Of a stretch of DNA of 64,000 nt, positions 52,239 through 60,607 are shown one piece after another. How positions within the stretch are numbered: position 1 is the first letter of the stretch; each line of letters opens with the position of its first letter. Source of the stretch: Actinosynnema sp. ALI-1.44 (GTDB lineage: Bacteria > Actinomycetota > Actinomycetes > Mycobacteriales > Pseudonocardiaceae); contig NZ_MTQO01000042.1 of the NCBI RefSeq assembly GCF_001984155.1, positions 62,001 to 126,000 of the forward strand, in the 5' to 3' direction. The notes beneath the pieces are model-generated. The model saw nothing but the letters and a program-made list of their open reading frames with translations, searched no databases and had not been told where the DNA came from. Made by a program: the position numbers and the translations under genes.

Positions 52239-52259
52239 TCACCGGGGAGGGATATCCCT

Positions 52260-52358
52260 ACCTCATTGTGGGGCTCGTCCCCTTGCCGTGACGGGTCGCG
52301 GCCAGCACTTCGCGCGCTGCGCGACACCGTCGCGCAGCCACTGGCCGACGCCGCATAG
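52260..52358 (+). pseudogene. Short C-terminal relic, possibly LysR-type
   Basis: RDGSRPALRALRDTVAQPLA then stop at TAG 52356, preceded one frame away by IVGLVPLP. This resembles the end of a LysR effector domain but is under 35 residues with no start. It occupies the 120-bp gap between the SARP gene and the MFS gene, where a GGGG-CTCGT-CCCC hairpin (52270-52282) could also serve as terminator. Confidence 0.3.
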
Positions 52359-52360
52359 CG

Positions 52361-53719
52361 TTACGGTGAAACGGTTTCGAGCGTTTGACGCGCGGTCTCG
52401 ACGCCGAACAGCGCGACGGTGAAGCAACCGACGGCGCACGCCACGGCCAGCACGCCGAAAACCGGTGCGACGCCGCCGTCAGCGCCGACCGCGAGCCCGG
52501 TGATGATCGGACCGACGATCACACCGAGCCTCGCGAACACGCCACCGATGCTCGCACCCGCCGCACGCGAGCGCGTCGGATACAGCTCCGGCCCGTAGAG
52601 GTTCAGCGCCAGGTTCACCGAGAACACGAAGATCGCAGCCGTCGCCACGAACACCATCACACCCAGGCCGGTCGCGGGCCCGACCAACGCCGCAGCTCCG
52701 AGAACCACTGCCCCGCCGAGCGTTCCCACGATGAGCACGGTCCTCCGGCCGAACCTGTCGACGGTCGTCGCGACCACGACGCTGCCCACGAGCCCGGCCA
52801 TGGTGGTGATCATGGTGTACACGAGCGAAGTGTTCACGTCGAGGTGGAACACGCTCGTGTAGATAGTCGGAAGCCACGAGGACAAGCCGTAGTTCACCAG
52901 GAACGACACGAACCACAGCACCGACACCACCACTGTGCGGCGCAAATACCGGATGCGGAACAAGTCCAGCACGCTCGCACGGGAATCCGTCTCCGCTGTC
53001 GGCGGTGGCACGATGTCGGGGATCGCACCGAACTGCTTGCGCGCCACGGATTCGAAACGGCTCACCACCGCTTCCGCCTCGTCATGACGGCCGCGCGCGG
53101 CAAGCCAACGCGGCGATTCGGGCACCGTTCGCAAAGCGATGGCCAGGAAGACGGGCAAGGCGCCGATCACGAACAGAACCCGCCAGCCGAACGCCGGCAC
53201 CACCCACACCGAGACGAGCGACGCCATCGCGAGCCCGGCGACGAACGCCAGTTCGTACACCAGGACGAACCTGCCACGCGTCTTCGGGCCGATGATCTCG
53301 CTGATGTACGTGGCCGCGACGAGCACTTCGCCACCGATTCCGATGCCTTGCAGGAATCTGGCTGCCTGCAACCATTCGATGCTCGGTGCGAGCGCGGCGA
53401 GCAAGCTGCTCAAGGAGTACAGCACCAGGCAGCACGCGACCACCGGCACTCGGCCGAACCGGTCGGCCAACCTGCCCGTGAGCAACGCGCCGAGCAGCAT
53501 TCCCACCGAGCCGACCGTGATGGTGAACGTGATCGCCGCGGTGTCCAAATTGTACTGGCTGCGCAACGCCGGTAGCGCGTAGGCGATCAGGAGCTGGTCG
53601 AAGCCGTCGAAGAACGTGACCGCGCCGATCACCAGCCGTGCCCGCACTGTCAGCCTGGATGCCGGGAGCCGGTCGATCCGCGCCGCGACGAGTGCGCCGC
53701 GGGTGTCGACGCCGGTCAC
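52361..53719 (-). CDS. MFS transporter, aromatic acid/sugar-type
   Basis: 452 residues from a GTG overlapping the upstream stop (GTGA). Twelve hydrophobic segments. MFS signatures GRLADRFGRVPVV (loop 2-3), RFLQGIGIGGEVLVAATYISE, PESPRWLAARGR (sugar-porter-like) and TTVDRFGRRTVLI (loop 8-9) are present. This mix is typical of the aromatic acid:H+ symporter and metabolite:H+ symporter groups. Coupling to a flavin hydroxylase suggests uptake of its aromatic substrate. Confidence 0.9.
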   Translation of the reverse strand: MTGVDTRGALVAARIDRLPASRLTVRARLVIGAVTFFDGFDQLLIAYALPALRSQYNLDTAAITFTITVGSVGMLLGALLTGRLADRFGRVPVVACCLVLYSLSSLLAALAPSIEWLQAARFLQGIGIGGEVLVAATYISEIIGPKTRGRFVLVYELAFVAGLAMASLVSVWVVPAFGWRVLFVIGALPVFLAIALRTVPESPRWLAARGRHDEAEAVVSRFESVARKQFGAIPDIVPPPTAETDSRASVLDLFRIRYLRRTVVVSVLWFVSFLVNYGLSSWLPTIYTSVFHLDVNTSLVYTMITTMAGLVGSVVVATTVDRFGRRTVLIVGTLGGAVVLGAAALVGPATGLGVMVFVATAAIFVFSVNLALNLYGPELYPTRSRAAGASIGGVFARLGVIVGPIITGLAVGADGGVAPVFGVLAVACAVGCFTVALFGVETARQTLETVSP

Positions 53720-54975
53720 TGGTGGACACCTCCCGAAGCACCGAGGATGCCGAACTGCTCGGCTGTTTTGTTGTACAGCCCGGCGACGCGTTCAGCGACC
53801 TCACGGCGGCGGACGGGATCAGCCAGCCACGCGTAGTCCCGCAGGACGTTCTCGTCCACCGTGGGCCCGGTCGCGGACTGGGCCAGGGTTTGTTCGTGCG
53901 ACGTGGCCAGCACGACCTCGTTCGTCGGGCGGCGTAGTTGGTTGTAGAGGTCCAGACTGGTCCCCGGGTCGTCAAGACCACGACGGATGACGGCGGCCAG
54001 CACATCCGCGTCGAGCATGGCCATGTTCATCCCCTGCCCCAACGTGGGCGGGACGACGTGCGCGGCATCGCCGACCAGGCAGAGGTTGCCCTTGACATAG
54101 CGTTCCGCGTGGCTGAGGTGGACGCGGTAGGTGTGCAGGCCGCCCTCGATCTCCCCGGGGACGCTTTCCAGAACCGGCGCGCGCTCCACCATCCGCTGCC
54201 ACAAGTCATACGGGGCAAGGGAACGCCAGTAGGACTCCTCGGCGATCGGGATCTGCAGCGGTACCCGGACCTCGGTGCCGCCGTCCAGCGGGATGAGCAT
54301 CGTGAGCCCGTCCCCACCCACGTAACGCATGGTGCGGTGTTCCAGCTCCGGCGCGTCCGGGCGAGGACACGTCGGCATCATGTACTCGAAGTCGTAGGTG
54401 TGCAGCTGTTCGAACTCGATGCCCGCAGCCCTGCGCATCCGCGATGAGGGACCGTCCGCGGCGACGACGACCTTGCCGACGGCCTGGAACAGCTCGCCAC
54501 CGATCGTGCCGGTGACCCCGCGCATCACCTCTCCGCTGTCGTCGAACAGGGGCGACGACACCTGCGCGCCACGGTGCACCGTCACCAGGTCGCCATGACC
54601 GGCGAAAGCGGCATACAGGGCGCGGTGCAGGTTCGTGTGACGCAACACCGTCTGATGCGGGTGAGCCATGGCGAGGCCCTCGAAACCCCACTCGCCCAGG
54701 AAGCCGCGGACACGGTGGTGGAAACCCGACGCCACCAGGTCGTAGCCGCCCATCGCGGTGATGTGACGGAGCACTCCCCATCTTTCGAGCAGGCTCAACG
54801 ACAACGGTTGGAGGATGTCACCGCGGTTGAGTTCCGGGAAGTCGGCTGTACGTTCGAGCACGATCGACGACACTCCGAGCGTGGCGAGTGCGTGTGCTGT
54901 GCTCGCACCACCAACCGCACCGCCGACGATCACCACGTCGGCTTCCCATCGCAATTGCGGGGTGCTGCTGTGCAT
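53716..54975 (-). CDS. FAD-dependent aromatic hydroxylase
   Basis: 419 residues from ATG 54975. The group A flavoprotein monooxygenase signature is clear: VVIVGGAVGGASTA (GxGxxG-like, first Gly pair modified), VVVAADGPSSRMRRAAG (DG motif) and LCLVGDAAHVVPPTLGQGMN (GD motif). It resembles salicylate/4-hydroxybenzoate-type hydroxylases. It forms a two-gene operon with the MFS transporter. No ring-cleavage gene is seen, so it may only start a pathway or modify a natural product. Confidence 0.88.
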   Translation of the reverse strand: MHSSTPQLRWEADVVIVGGAVGGASTAHALATLGVSSIVLERTADFPELNRGDILQPLSLSLLERWGVLRHITAMGGYDLVASGFHHRVRGFLGEWGFEGLAMAHPHQTVLRHTNLHRALYAAFAGHGDLVTVHRGAQVSSPLFDDSGEVMRGVTGTIGGELFQAVGKVVVAADGPSSRMRRAAGIEFEQLHTYDFEYMMPTCPRPDAPELEHRTMRYVGGDGLTMLIPLDGGTEVRVPLQIPIAEESYWRSLAPYDLWQRMVERAPVLESVPGEIEGGLHTYRVHLSHAERYVKGNLCLVGDAAHVVPPTLGQGMNMAMLDADVLAAVIRRGLDDPGTSLDLYNQLRRPTNEVVLATSHEQTLAQSATGPTVDENVLRDYAWLADPVRRREVAERVAGLYNKTAEQFGILGASGGVHQ

Positions 54976-55206
54976 GACCAAAAACTACCGCCTGGCCTGG
55001 TCGACCGAGATCTGCCGTCCGTGTTGCCCGGTGGCTACTTCCCGCCACCTGGGCCGCCTGTGTCCACTGTCGACGAATCGATTCGAGTACGAACCGGCAC
55101 AGTTCGTGGCGCGAAAAGCCCGGAGGAGCCGACTCCGGTTCATCACCCCGATATCCGCGGTTAGGTTGGCCACGATCGTGGCGTCGACCAGCCCGAGGAT
55201 GGATTC

Positions 55207-55437
55207 GTGCGAGCTTTTCTTCGTTCCACACTGCCTGCTGCGATGCTTCTCGCGTTGACGCTGGCAACGCCTGCGAGTGCCAACCCGAGCTCGCTCGATT
55301 ACGCTGCGCTTGGTGATTCGTACGCTGCGGGAACGGAGGCGGTGACTACCTTGTGGACAGTGATTGCCTGCGCAGCCCACCCCGACCGCGACGGCCAGAC
55401 TCGTGGCTGCTACCCAGAGCTCAAGCCGGCTCTCTGA
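55207..55437 (+). pseudogene. Truncated secreted SGNH/GDSL lipase relic
   Basis: A signal peptide (LRSTLPAAMLLALTLATPASA) leads to SLDYAALGDSYAAGT, the block I of secreted GDSL lipases. At about 55335 the sense shifts: the next frame reads GGDYLVDSDCLRSP, the usual continuation, while the open frame runs on as nonsense to TGA 55435. The rest of the enzyme (some 200 residues) is absent, and an alpha/beta hydrolase gene starts 5 nt later. Confidence 0.7.
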
Positions 55438-55442
55438 CTCCG

Positions 55443-56492
55443 ATGAGTGCGACACTGCGCGTCACAGCGTTGATGGTCCGGGGTTTGCTGGGTCTCCCCG
55501 ATGCCGTGCTTCGCGGCATCGGGGGGCCTGCCGTCACCATCGACGGCGCCACGTTGAGCCCGACTGCCCAACTGGTGGCGAGGCTGGAGCGGCTGGTACC
55601 GAGGTCCGCACCGCACACCGTCGACCTCACCGTGGCCCGCGAGCATTTCGACATCGCGTCCGCCGCATTGCTGGCAGGCGTGGCGAGGGACGTGCGGGCA
55701 TACGACACCATCGTCGATGGTGAGGTCGGGCCGTTGACCGCACGGGTGTACGCACCGGCTCGCGACAACGGCGGGCTGTTGGTGTTCCTCCACGGTGGCG
55801 GGTTCGTGCTCGGCAGCCTGACGAGCCATGACGGCGTCTGCCGTTTTCTGAGCAAACACGCCGGAATGCGCGTCGTGGCAGTCGAGTACCGGCTTGCTCC
55901 GGAGCACCCGTACCCGGCGGCAGTCAATGACGCGATGGCCGCGTTCCGGCAGATCGCGTCGGACGCCGTGCGCTTCGGTGGTTCCGGCCGCATCGTCGGG
56001 ATAGGCGGTGACAGTGCGGGCGCGACGATCGCAGCCGCCGTATCGCAGCGGTGCGCCGACGAGGGCACGACGAAGCCCTCGTTCACAGTGCTGCTGTGCC
56101 CAGCCCTGGACGGGGTCGGAGGGCACTCCACAAGGCAGACATTCGGCCGGGGGTACTTCGTCGACAACGACACGATCAAGTGGTACCAGTCCTGCTACGT
56201 CCCCGATCTGGAGAAGCTGACCGACCCATACGTATCCCCGTTGTACGCCAAGGACGTCAGCGGCCTGCCGCCGACCTGTGTCGTGACGGGAGGCTTCGAC
56301 CCGTTCTGGGGCGAAGGGGTCGAGTACGTCGCGAAGCTCCGCGCCGCCGGAGTACGAGTCACCCACCTGCACCACCCTGGTTTGGTGCACGGATTCCCGG
56401 GGTTCGTGGCCTGTGATCGGCACGCGCGAACGGCCATGCACGAGGTCGTGGCCCAGTTGCGCCGCTTCGACTGCGGCGTCTCCGTGCCGTGA
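55443..56492 (+). CDS. HSL-family alpha/beta hydrolase (esterase)
   Basis: 349 residues. The hormone-sensitive-lipase signature HGGGFVLGS, nucleophile elbow GIGGDSAGATIAAAV, acid in TGGFDPFWGEG and His in GLVHGFPGFV are all present. The N-terminal cap is about 90 residues. It should hydrolyse short-chain esters or lactones in the cytosol. ATG 55443 lies just after the GDSL relic, so its promoter may be inside that relic. Confidence 0.9.
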   Translation: MSATLRVTALMVRGLLGLPDAVLRGIGGPAVTIDGATLSPTAQLVARLERLVPRSAPHTVDLTVAREHFDIASAALLAGVARDVRAYDTIVDGEVGPLTARVYAPARDNGGLLVFLHGGGFVLGSLTSHDGVCRFLSKHAGMRVVAVEYRLAPEHPYPAAVNDAMAAFRQIASDAVRFGGSGRIVGIGGDSAGATIAAAVSQRCADEGTTKPSFTVLLCPALDGVGGHSTRQTFGRGYFVDNDTIKWYQSCYVPDLEKLTDPYVSPLYAKDVSGLPPTCVVTGGFDPFWGEGVEYVAKLRAAGVRVTHLHHPGLVHGFPGFVACDRHARTAMHEVVAQLRRFDCGVSVP

Positions 56493-56532
56493 GGGCGATC
56501 GGCCGGACCGTGCTGACCGCAGCTTTGCACGG

Positions 56533-57216
56533 TCAACGACTCGCGTGCTGTCGTTGCCTGCGCACCAGATCAGCGACAGCAGCGGTCTGGCTCAGGAACG
56601 GCGAGTGCATGGTCTCCCACGTCTCGGTTGTCGTACAACGAGCGGCGAAGCGCTCGACCAGCGGAGCGGCGATCGTGCGGTCCTCACGTCCCGCGATGTA
56701 GACGGACGGCGTGTCGTGCCAGCTCACGCGAGTCGGTGTGGCACGGAAGATCGAGAGCGGTTCGGGGCGCAACAACTGCACGGCGCGCGCGGCCAGGCGT
56801 TCGTCGACGTCGCCGTAGAGCTTCTTGCGGGCGTCGTCGGGATCGAGCCGGAGCCAGCCGTTGCTGTCGGGGACACCCAGCAGTCCTTCGGCTGGCGCAC
56901 CGGTCGCTCGTTCGACCTCGTCGAGCAGTTGCGCGGGCGATTCGCCGACGTCGAGAATCCAGCTGGTCAGGAAGACCAAACCGGCCGCACCACGGACCGT
57001 TCCGGCGGTGACGCCCCCGAACGAGTGCCCGAGCACCAGCGGCGGCTGGCCGGAGGCGGCGACGATGTCCTCGACCAGGGTGGTGCTTTCGTGCAGCGAC
57101 AACTGGTAGAGATCAGGCACCTCCACGCTCAGGCCCTGTGAGCGCAGCAGCCAGGCAAGGTCTTCGTAGTGAGCCGGTTGGTGCCAGGCTCCGTGCAGGA
57201 TGATCACGTCGGTCAT
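56533..57216 (-). CDS. Alpha/beta hydrolase under MarR control
   Basis: 227 residues. VIILHGAWHQPAHYEDL (oxyanion), VLGHSFGGVTAGTV (nucleophile), REDRTIAAPLVERF (acid) and ETMHSPFLSQ (His), close to the salicylate-esterase-like/MhpC group. Divergent from the second MarR gene; the operator GGTTAATATTAACC lies about 70 bp upstream. Confidence 0.87.
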   Translation of the reverse strand: MTDVIILHGAWHQPAHYEDLAWLLRSQGLSVEVPDLYQLSLHESTTLVEDIVAASGQPPLVLGHSFGGVTAGTVRGAAGLVFLTSWILDVGESPAQLLDEVERATGAPAEGLLGVPDSNGWLRLDPDDARKKLYGDVDERLAARAVQLLRPEPLSIFRATPTRVSWHDTPSVYIAGREDRTIAAPLVERFAARCTTTETWETMHSPFLSQTAAVADLVRRQRQHASR

Positions 57217-57287
57217 GGCAGTTCCGCCTCCCCGAAATTTGGCGCTTGGTCACCTTGGGCTGACACCGTTCAGTTTTGATCTTACCT

Positions 57288-57301
57288 GGTTAATATTAAC
57301 C
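57288..57301. promoter_or_regulatory. MarR operator, same core as at 30818
   Basis: GGTTAATATTAACC, a perfect 14-bp palindrome identical to the core of the operator at 30818-30833, 28 bp upstream of the MarR GTG and 72 bp upstream of the divergent hydrolase ATG. Confidence 0.82.
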
Positions 57302-57328
57302 CCATTAACATCAAGGTATGATTCCCCC

Positions 57329-57745
57329 GTGGACGATGGACTCGCGGACCTGCTGCATCGTGTGGTGTTCCTGCTCGGAGAGGCCGCGCGCCAGCGCGAC
57401 GAACCCGGTGGCCTGAGTTACAGCCAGATGCGGTTACTCGGCACGCTGGAGGAGATCCAGCCCGCGACCCAACACCAGCTGGCCCAGGCCTTGTCGGTGT
57501 CGGACCCGGCCATCAGCCGGGCGCTTCGGCCACTGGAGGCGGCCGGATACGTCGAAGTCCGCGTCGACCCCGACCACGCGCGTCGACGCCTGGTCAGCCT
57601 CACCGAGACCGGCAGCAAGACGTTCCACGAGACGGGGAAACCCCTCTACGACGAGCTGCGCACCGCCCTGATCGAAGCGGGCTTCCCGTACGAACGGTAC
57701 ATGCGCGACACCGCCCGGCTGGCCGAGATCCTCGAGCCCTCCTGA
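57329..57745 (+). CDS. MarR-family regulator (copy 2)
   Basis: 138 residues from GTG 57329 (VDDGLADLLHRVVFLLGE). Winged helix LLGTLEEIQPATQHQLAQAL, SVSDPAISRALRPLEAAGY and VDPDHARRRLVSLTETG. The recognition helix SVSDPAISRAL is identical to the MarR at 30366, as is the operator core, so the two may cross-regulate. Confidence 0.9.
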   Translation: MDDGLADLLHRVVFLLGEAARQRDEPGGLSYSQMRLLGTLEEIQPATQHQLAQALSVSDPAISRALRPLEAAGYVEVRVDPDHARRRLVSLTETGSKTFHETGKPLYDELRTALIEAGFPYERYMRDTARLAEILEPS

Positions 57746-57774
57746 CACCGCCACACCCTCAGAACGCCTGTGAC

Positions 57775-57796
57775 CACACCCGCGAGTCGCGGTGTG
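57775..57796. terminator. Bidirectional terminator candidate
   Basis: CACACC and GGTGTG arms with an inner GCG/CGC stem and one bulged C, lying between the convergent MarR and TetR genes. Confidence 0.45.
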
Positions 57797-57854
57797 CTTG
57801 ATCGATCTTTGGCCCGGCCCACCCTGACAGAACGACCGTTCAGCCAGGGTCCGC

Positions 57855-58445
57855 TCAGGCGTGATCGAGTATTCGCTCGACGGTCCGCATCAGTCGGTCC
57901 GCCACGTGGTCGACGCTCCCGTTCTGCATGCTGACCTGCGCACCTTCGAGCACGAACGTGATCTCGGCCGCGGTCTGCCCGGGATCGGCCAGCCCGGCAG
58001 CGGCGCACATGCCGATCAGCCTGGCGGTCTGCCGGGCCTTGTGCTGCTCGATGACCTGCCGCGCGGGGTGCGCCTTGTCGGGCAGCTCGGCGAGGGAGTT
58101 GACGAAGGGGCAGCCCCGGTGCGAGATCCGGGGCAGTCCGTGGGCGATGAAGCGTGCCAGGCCGAGGATCTGGTCTCGCGGGTGGTCGGGGTGTTCGGCC
58201 TCGACCCGGTCGAAGGCAGCCTGGTACTCGGCGGCGACGATCCGCAGCCACTCCGCGACCAGCGCGTCCTTGGTCTCGAAGTGGCGGTAGATCGCCATCT
58301 TGGTGGTCTCGGCCCGCTCGGCGATCGCCTGGACGCCCACCCGCTGGATTCCCTCGGCCTGGAAGAGCTCTTCGGCCGCGTCGAGGATCCGCTCGCGAGG
58401 CGGCAGCTTCGCGACCCTGCTCGGCCTGCTGACGCTCGACGTCAT
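57855..58445 (-). CDS. TetR-family regulator
   Basis: 196 residues from ATG 58445 (a GTG at 58466 is an alternative). N-terminal helix-turn-helix RILDAAEELFQAEGIQRVGV and AETTKMAIYRHFETKDAL. The C-terminal part with HRGCPFVNSLAELPD resembles the TetR_C group common in quinone- and electrophile-sensing regulators; the Cys in GCPF is conserved there. Divergent from the amidase, with palindromes between. Confidence 0.9.
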   Translation of the reverse strand: MTSSVSRPSRVAKLPPRERILDAAEELFQAEGIQRVGVQAIAERAETTKMAIYRHFETKDALVAEWLRIVAAEYQAAFDRVEAEHPDHPRDQILGLARFIAHGLPRISHRGCPFVNSLAELPDKAHPARQVIEQHKARQTARLIGMCAAAGLADPGQTAAEITFVLEGAQVSMQNGSVDHVADRLMRTVERILDHA

Positions 58446-58495
58446 GACCAGTTCGCGCCCTTCCACACCGCTGACGATACCAGCACATGCCGTGT

Positions 58496-58531
58496 GATAC
58501 CGTTCGGTATCGTAAGAAACCAGTCAGTATC
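58496..58531. promoter_or_regulatory. TetR operators between TetR and amidase genes
   Basis: GATACCGTTCGGTATC (58496-58511, 7-bp arms) and a degenerate second copy read on the other strand as GATACTGACTGG (58520-58531). Both sit in the 105-bp divergent gap, covering the likely amidase promoter. Confidence 0.7.
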
Positions 58532-58550
58532 GCCTCGAGCGGGAGTGGCA

Positions 58551-59993
58551 GTGAGACTCAGCGAGTACGTGGAGTTCGACGCGGTCGGCCTCGCCGACCT
58601 GGCGGCCCAGGGCCAAGCGACCCCCGCCGAACTGGAAGCAGCCGCACGCGAGGCCGCTCAGGCGGTCAACCCACGGATCAACGCCGTCGTGGAAACGTGG
58701 CCGACCGACGACGAGCCCGACCCGGGCAGCACACCGCTGGCCGGTGTCCCCTTCCTGCTCAAGGACATCGGCGCCACGATGGCCGGGCGCCGGATGGAAC
58801 TGGGCAGCCGTCTCGCGGCGGGCAACGTCGCCGCCGCCGACTCGTTCCTGATGCGGCGCTTCCGTCGCGCCGGACTCGTGACGTTCGGACGTACGGCCAT
58901 ACCGGAAATGGCCTACAGCATCACGACCGAACCCGTGCTCTACGGCGCGACCCGCAACCCATGGGACCCGGAGCGCAGCGCGGGCGGTTCCAGCGGGGGC
59001 GCGGCCGCAGCCGTCGCCGCCGGGATAGTCCCGGTCGCGCACGCCACCGACGCGGCGGGCTCGATCCGCGTCCCGGCCGCGTACAACGGTCTCTTCGGGC
59101 TGAAACCCAGTCGCGGCCGGGTTTCCATGGGCCCGGACTTCGACGAGGTGTTCAGCGGCTTGGCGGTGCAGGGTTGCGTCAGCCGCACCGTGCGCGACAG
59201 CGCGGCGTTGCTCGACCAGATCCAGGGCCCGGAACCGGGCGATCCCTGTTTCGCCGAGCGGCCGTCCCGTCCTTACACGGACGAGGTCATCCGTGACCCG
59301 GGCTCGCTCCGAATCGGCGTCCTCACCCACGCGTGGGGTGGTCATCGCACGTCTCCCGCCGTGGCCAGCGCTGTGGCCCGCACCGCGCGTCTGCTCGAAT
59401 CCCTCGGCCACCAGGTGGAAGAGACCACAGTGGACCTCGGCGTGGACTGGCGGGAATTCGTCCTGGCCACCGCCCGGCTGATGGCCACCAACCTCACGGC
59501 CTCGGTCGACGGCCTGGCCTCCGCCTTGGCCCGTCGCGTCGACACCGCGACCCTGGAACCGGCAACCCACGCCAGTTACCGCTATGGACAGCGAGTCAGC
59601 GGTACCCAGTTCGTCGTCGCCCTCGCCGTTCGCAACCAGGTCGCCCGGAGTCTGGCGCGGTACTTCGGCACCCACGACGTCCTCCTGACCCCGACATTGC
59701 CCGAACTTCCCATGCCCCTTGGTACGTACGGCGATGACGCGGAGACTCTCGACGGCCACGGGTGGATCGCCCGCCTCAACGACTTCTCGCCGTTCACCAT
59801 GGCGTTCAACGTGGCGGGGACGCCCGCCATGTCCGTACCGCTGATGGCCGACGGCGAGACCGGACTCCCGGTCGGCATGCAGTTCGCGGCCGGGTACGGG
59901 CGCGAAGACGTCCTCTTCCGCCTCGCAGGCCAACTCGAACAGGCGAACCCGTGGTCCGGCCGTACCCCACGGGTGTGGGCGGGCAATCACTGA
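58551..59993 (+). CDS. Amidase-signature family hydrolase
   Basis: 480 residues from GTG 58551 with GGGAG upstream. Catalytic Lys in [11 protein letters not shown], the Gly/Ser-rich [15 protein letters not shown] with cis-Ser, and the nucleophile Ser in [23 protein letters not shown] make the Ser-cis-Ser-Lys triad. The family hydrolyses diverse amides, including 6-aminohexanoate dimers, acylamides and indoleacetamide. It is not the GatA subunit, since no gatB or gatC is present. Likely repressed by the adjacent TetR. Confidence 0.92.
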   Translation: MRLSEYVEFDAVGLADLAAQGQATPAELEAAAREAAQAVNPRINAVVETWPTDDEPDPGSTPLAGVPFLLKDIGATMAGRRMELGSRLAAGNVAAADSFLMRRFRRAGLVTFGRTAIPEMAYSITTEPVLYGATRNPWDPERSAGGSSGGAAAAVAAGIVPVAHATDAAGSIRVPAAYNGLFGLKPSRGRVSMGPDFDEVFSGLAVQGCVSRTVRDSAALLDQIQGPEPGDPCFAERPSRPYTDEVIRDPGSLRIGVLTHAWGGHRTSPAVASAVARTARLLESLGHQVEETTVDLGVDWREFVLATARLMATNLTASVDGLASALARRVDTATLEPATHASYRYGQRVSGTQFVVALAVRNQVARSLARYFGTHDVLLTPTLPELPMPLGTYGDDAETLDGHGWIARLNDFSPFTMAFNVAGTPAMSVPLMADGETGLPVGMQFAAGYGREDVLFRLAGQLEQANPWSGRTPRVWAGNH

Positions 59994-60077
59994 CTCGGCG
60001 ACCCTCGCACGGGGACTTCGACATTCCCGGCCCCGTATGCTGACATTGGGATCGGCAGAACGAAGGGCCCGTGAAGG

Positions 60078-60554
60078 ATGAGAATCGACATCGACGGCAT
60101 CGCTGACGCGCGCCTGGCCAGCGCCACTCCCGAGGACTGTCCTGAGTTGCTCGTCCTGCAACGGTGCTGCTGGATGCGCGAAGCGATCGTGAACGACTCG
60201 CTGGCCATTCCCGCGTTGCACGAGTCGCTTGAGGACGTTCAGGAGTGGACGAAAACCTGGTCGGTCTGGGTGGTCCGGAAAGGGCCGCGGTTGATCGCGG
60301 CGATGCGGGCGACGCTCGACGGCGCGGCGTGGGACATCGGCCGGATCATGGTGGTGCCCGATCTGGAAGGCCGCGGACTCGGCAGGTGGCTGCTCGCCTA
60401 CGCCGAGAACCAGGCGCCTGCCGGGGCGCATCGGTTCAAGCTCTTCACCGGCGTCAAAAGCGCACGCAACATAAGGATGTACGAACGGGCGGGCTACCGG
60501 ATCACGGGAACCGGGAACGGCGCCGCCTTCCTCGTCAAAGACATCCCTGGCTGA
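60078..60554 (+). CDS. GNAT N-acetyltransferase
   Basis: 158 residues. Acetyl-CoA loop IGRIMVVPDLEGRGLGRWLLAYAE and C-terminal KSARNIRMYERAGYR are canonical. GTGAAGG precedes the ATG. Stands alone between the amidase and the convergent flavoenzyme. Acceptor unknown. Confidence 0.87.
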   Translation: MRIDIDGIADARLASATPEDCPELLVLQRCCWMREAIVNDSLAIPALHESLEDVQEWTKTWSVWVVRKGPRLIAAMRATLDGAAWDIGRIMVVPDLEGRGLGRWLLAYAENQAPAGAHRFKLFTGVKSARNIRMYERAGYRITGTGNGAAFLVKDIPG

Positions 60555-60607
60555 CCCCCTGCGGCACGCGGGGGTGTGCCCGCAGGATTCCGCGCTGTTC
60601 CCGGCAG

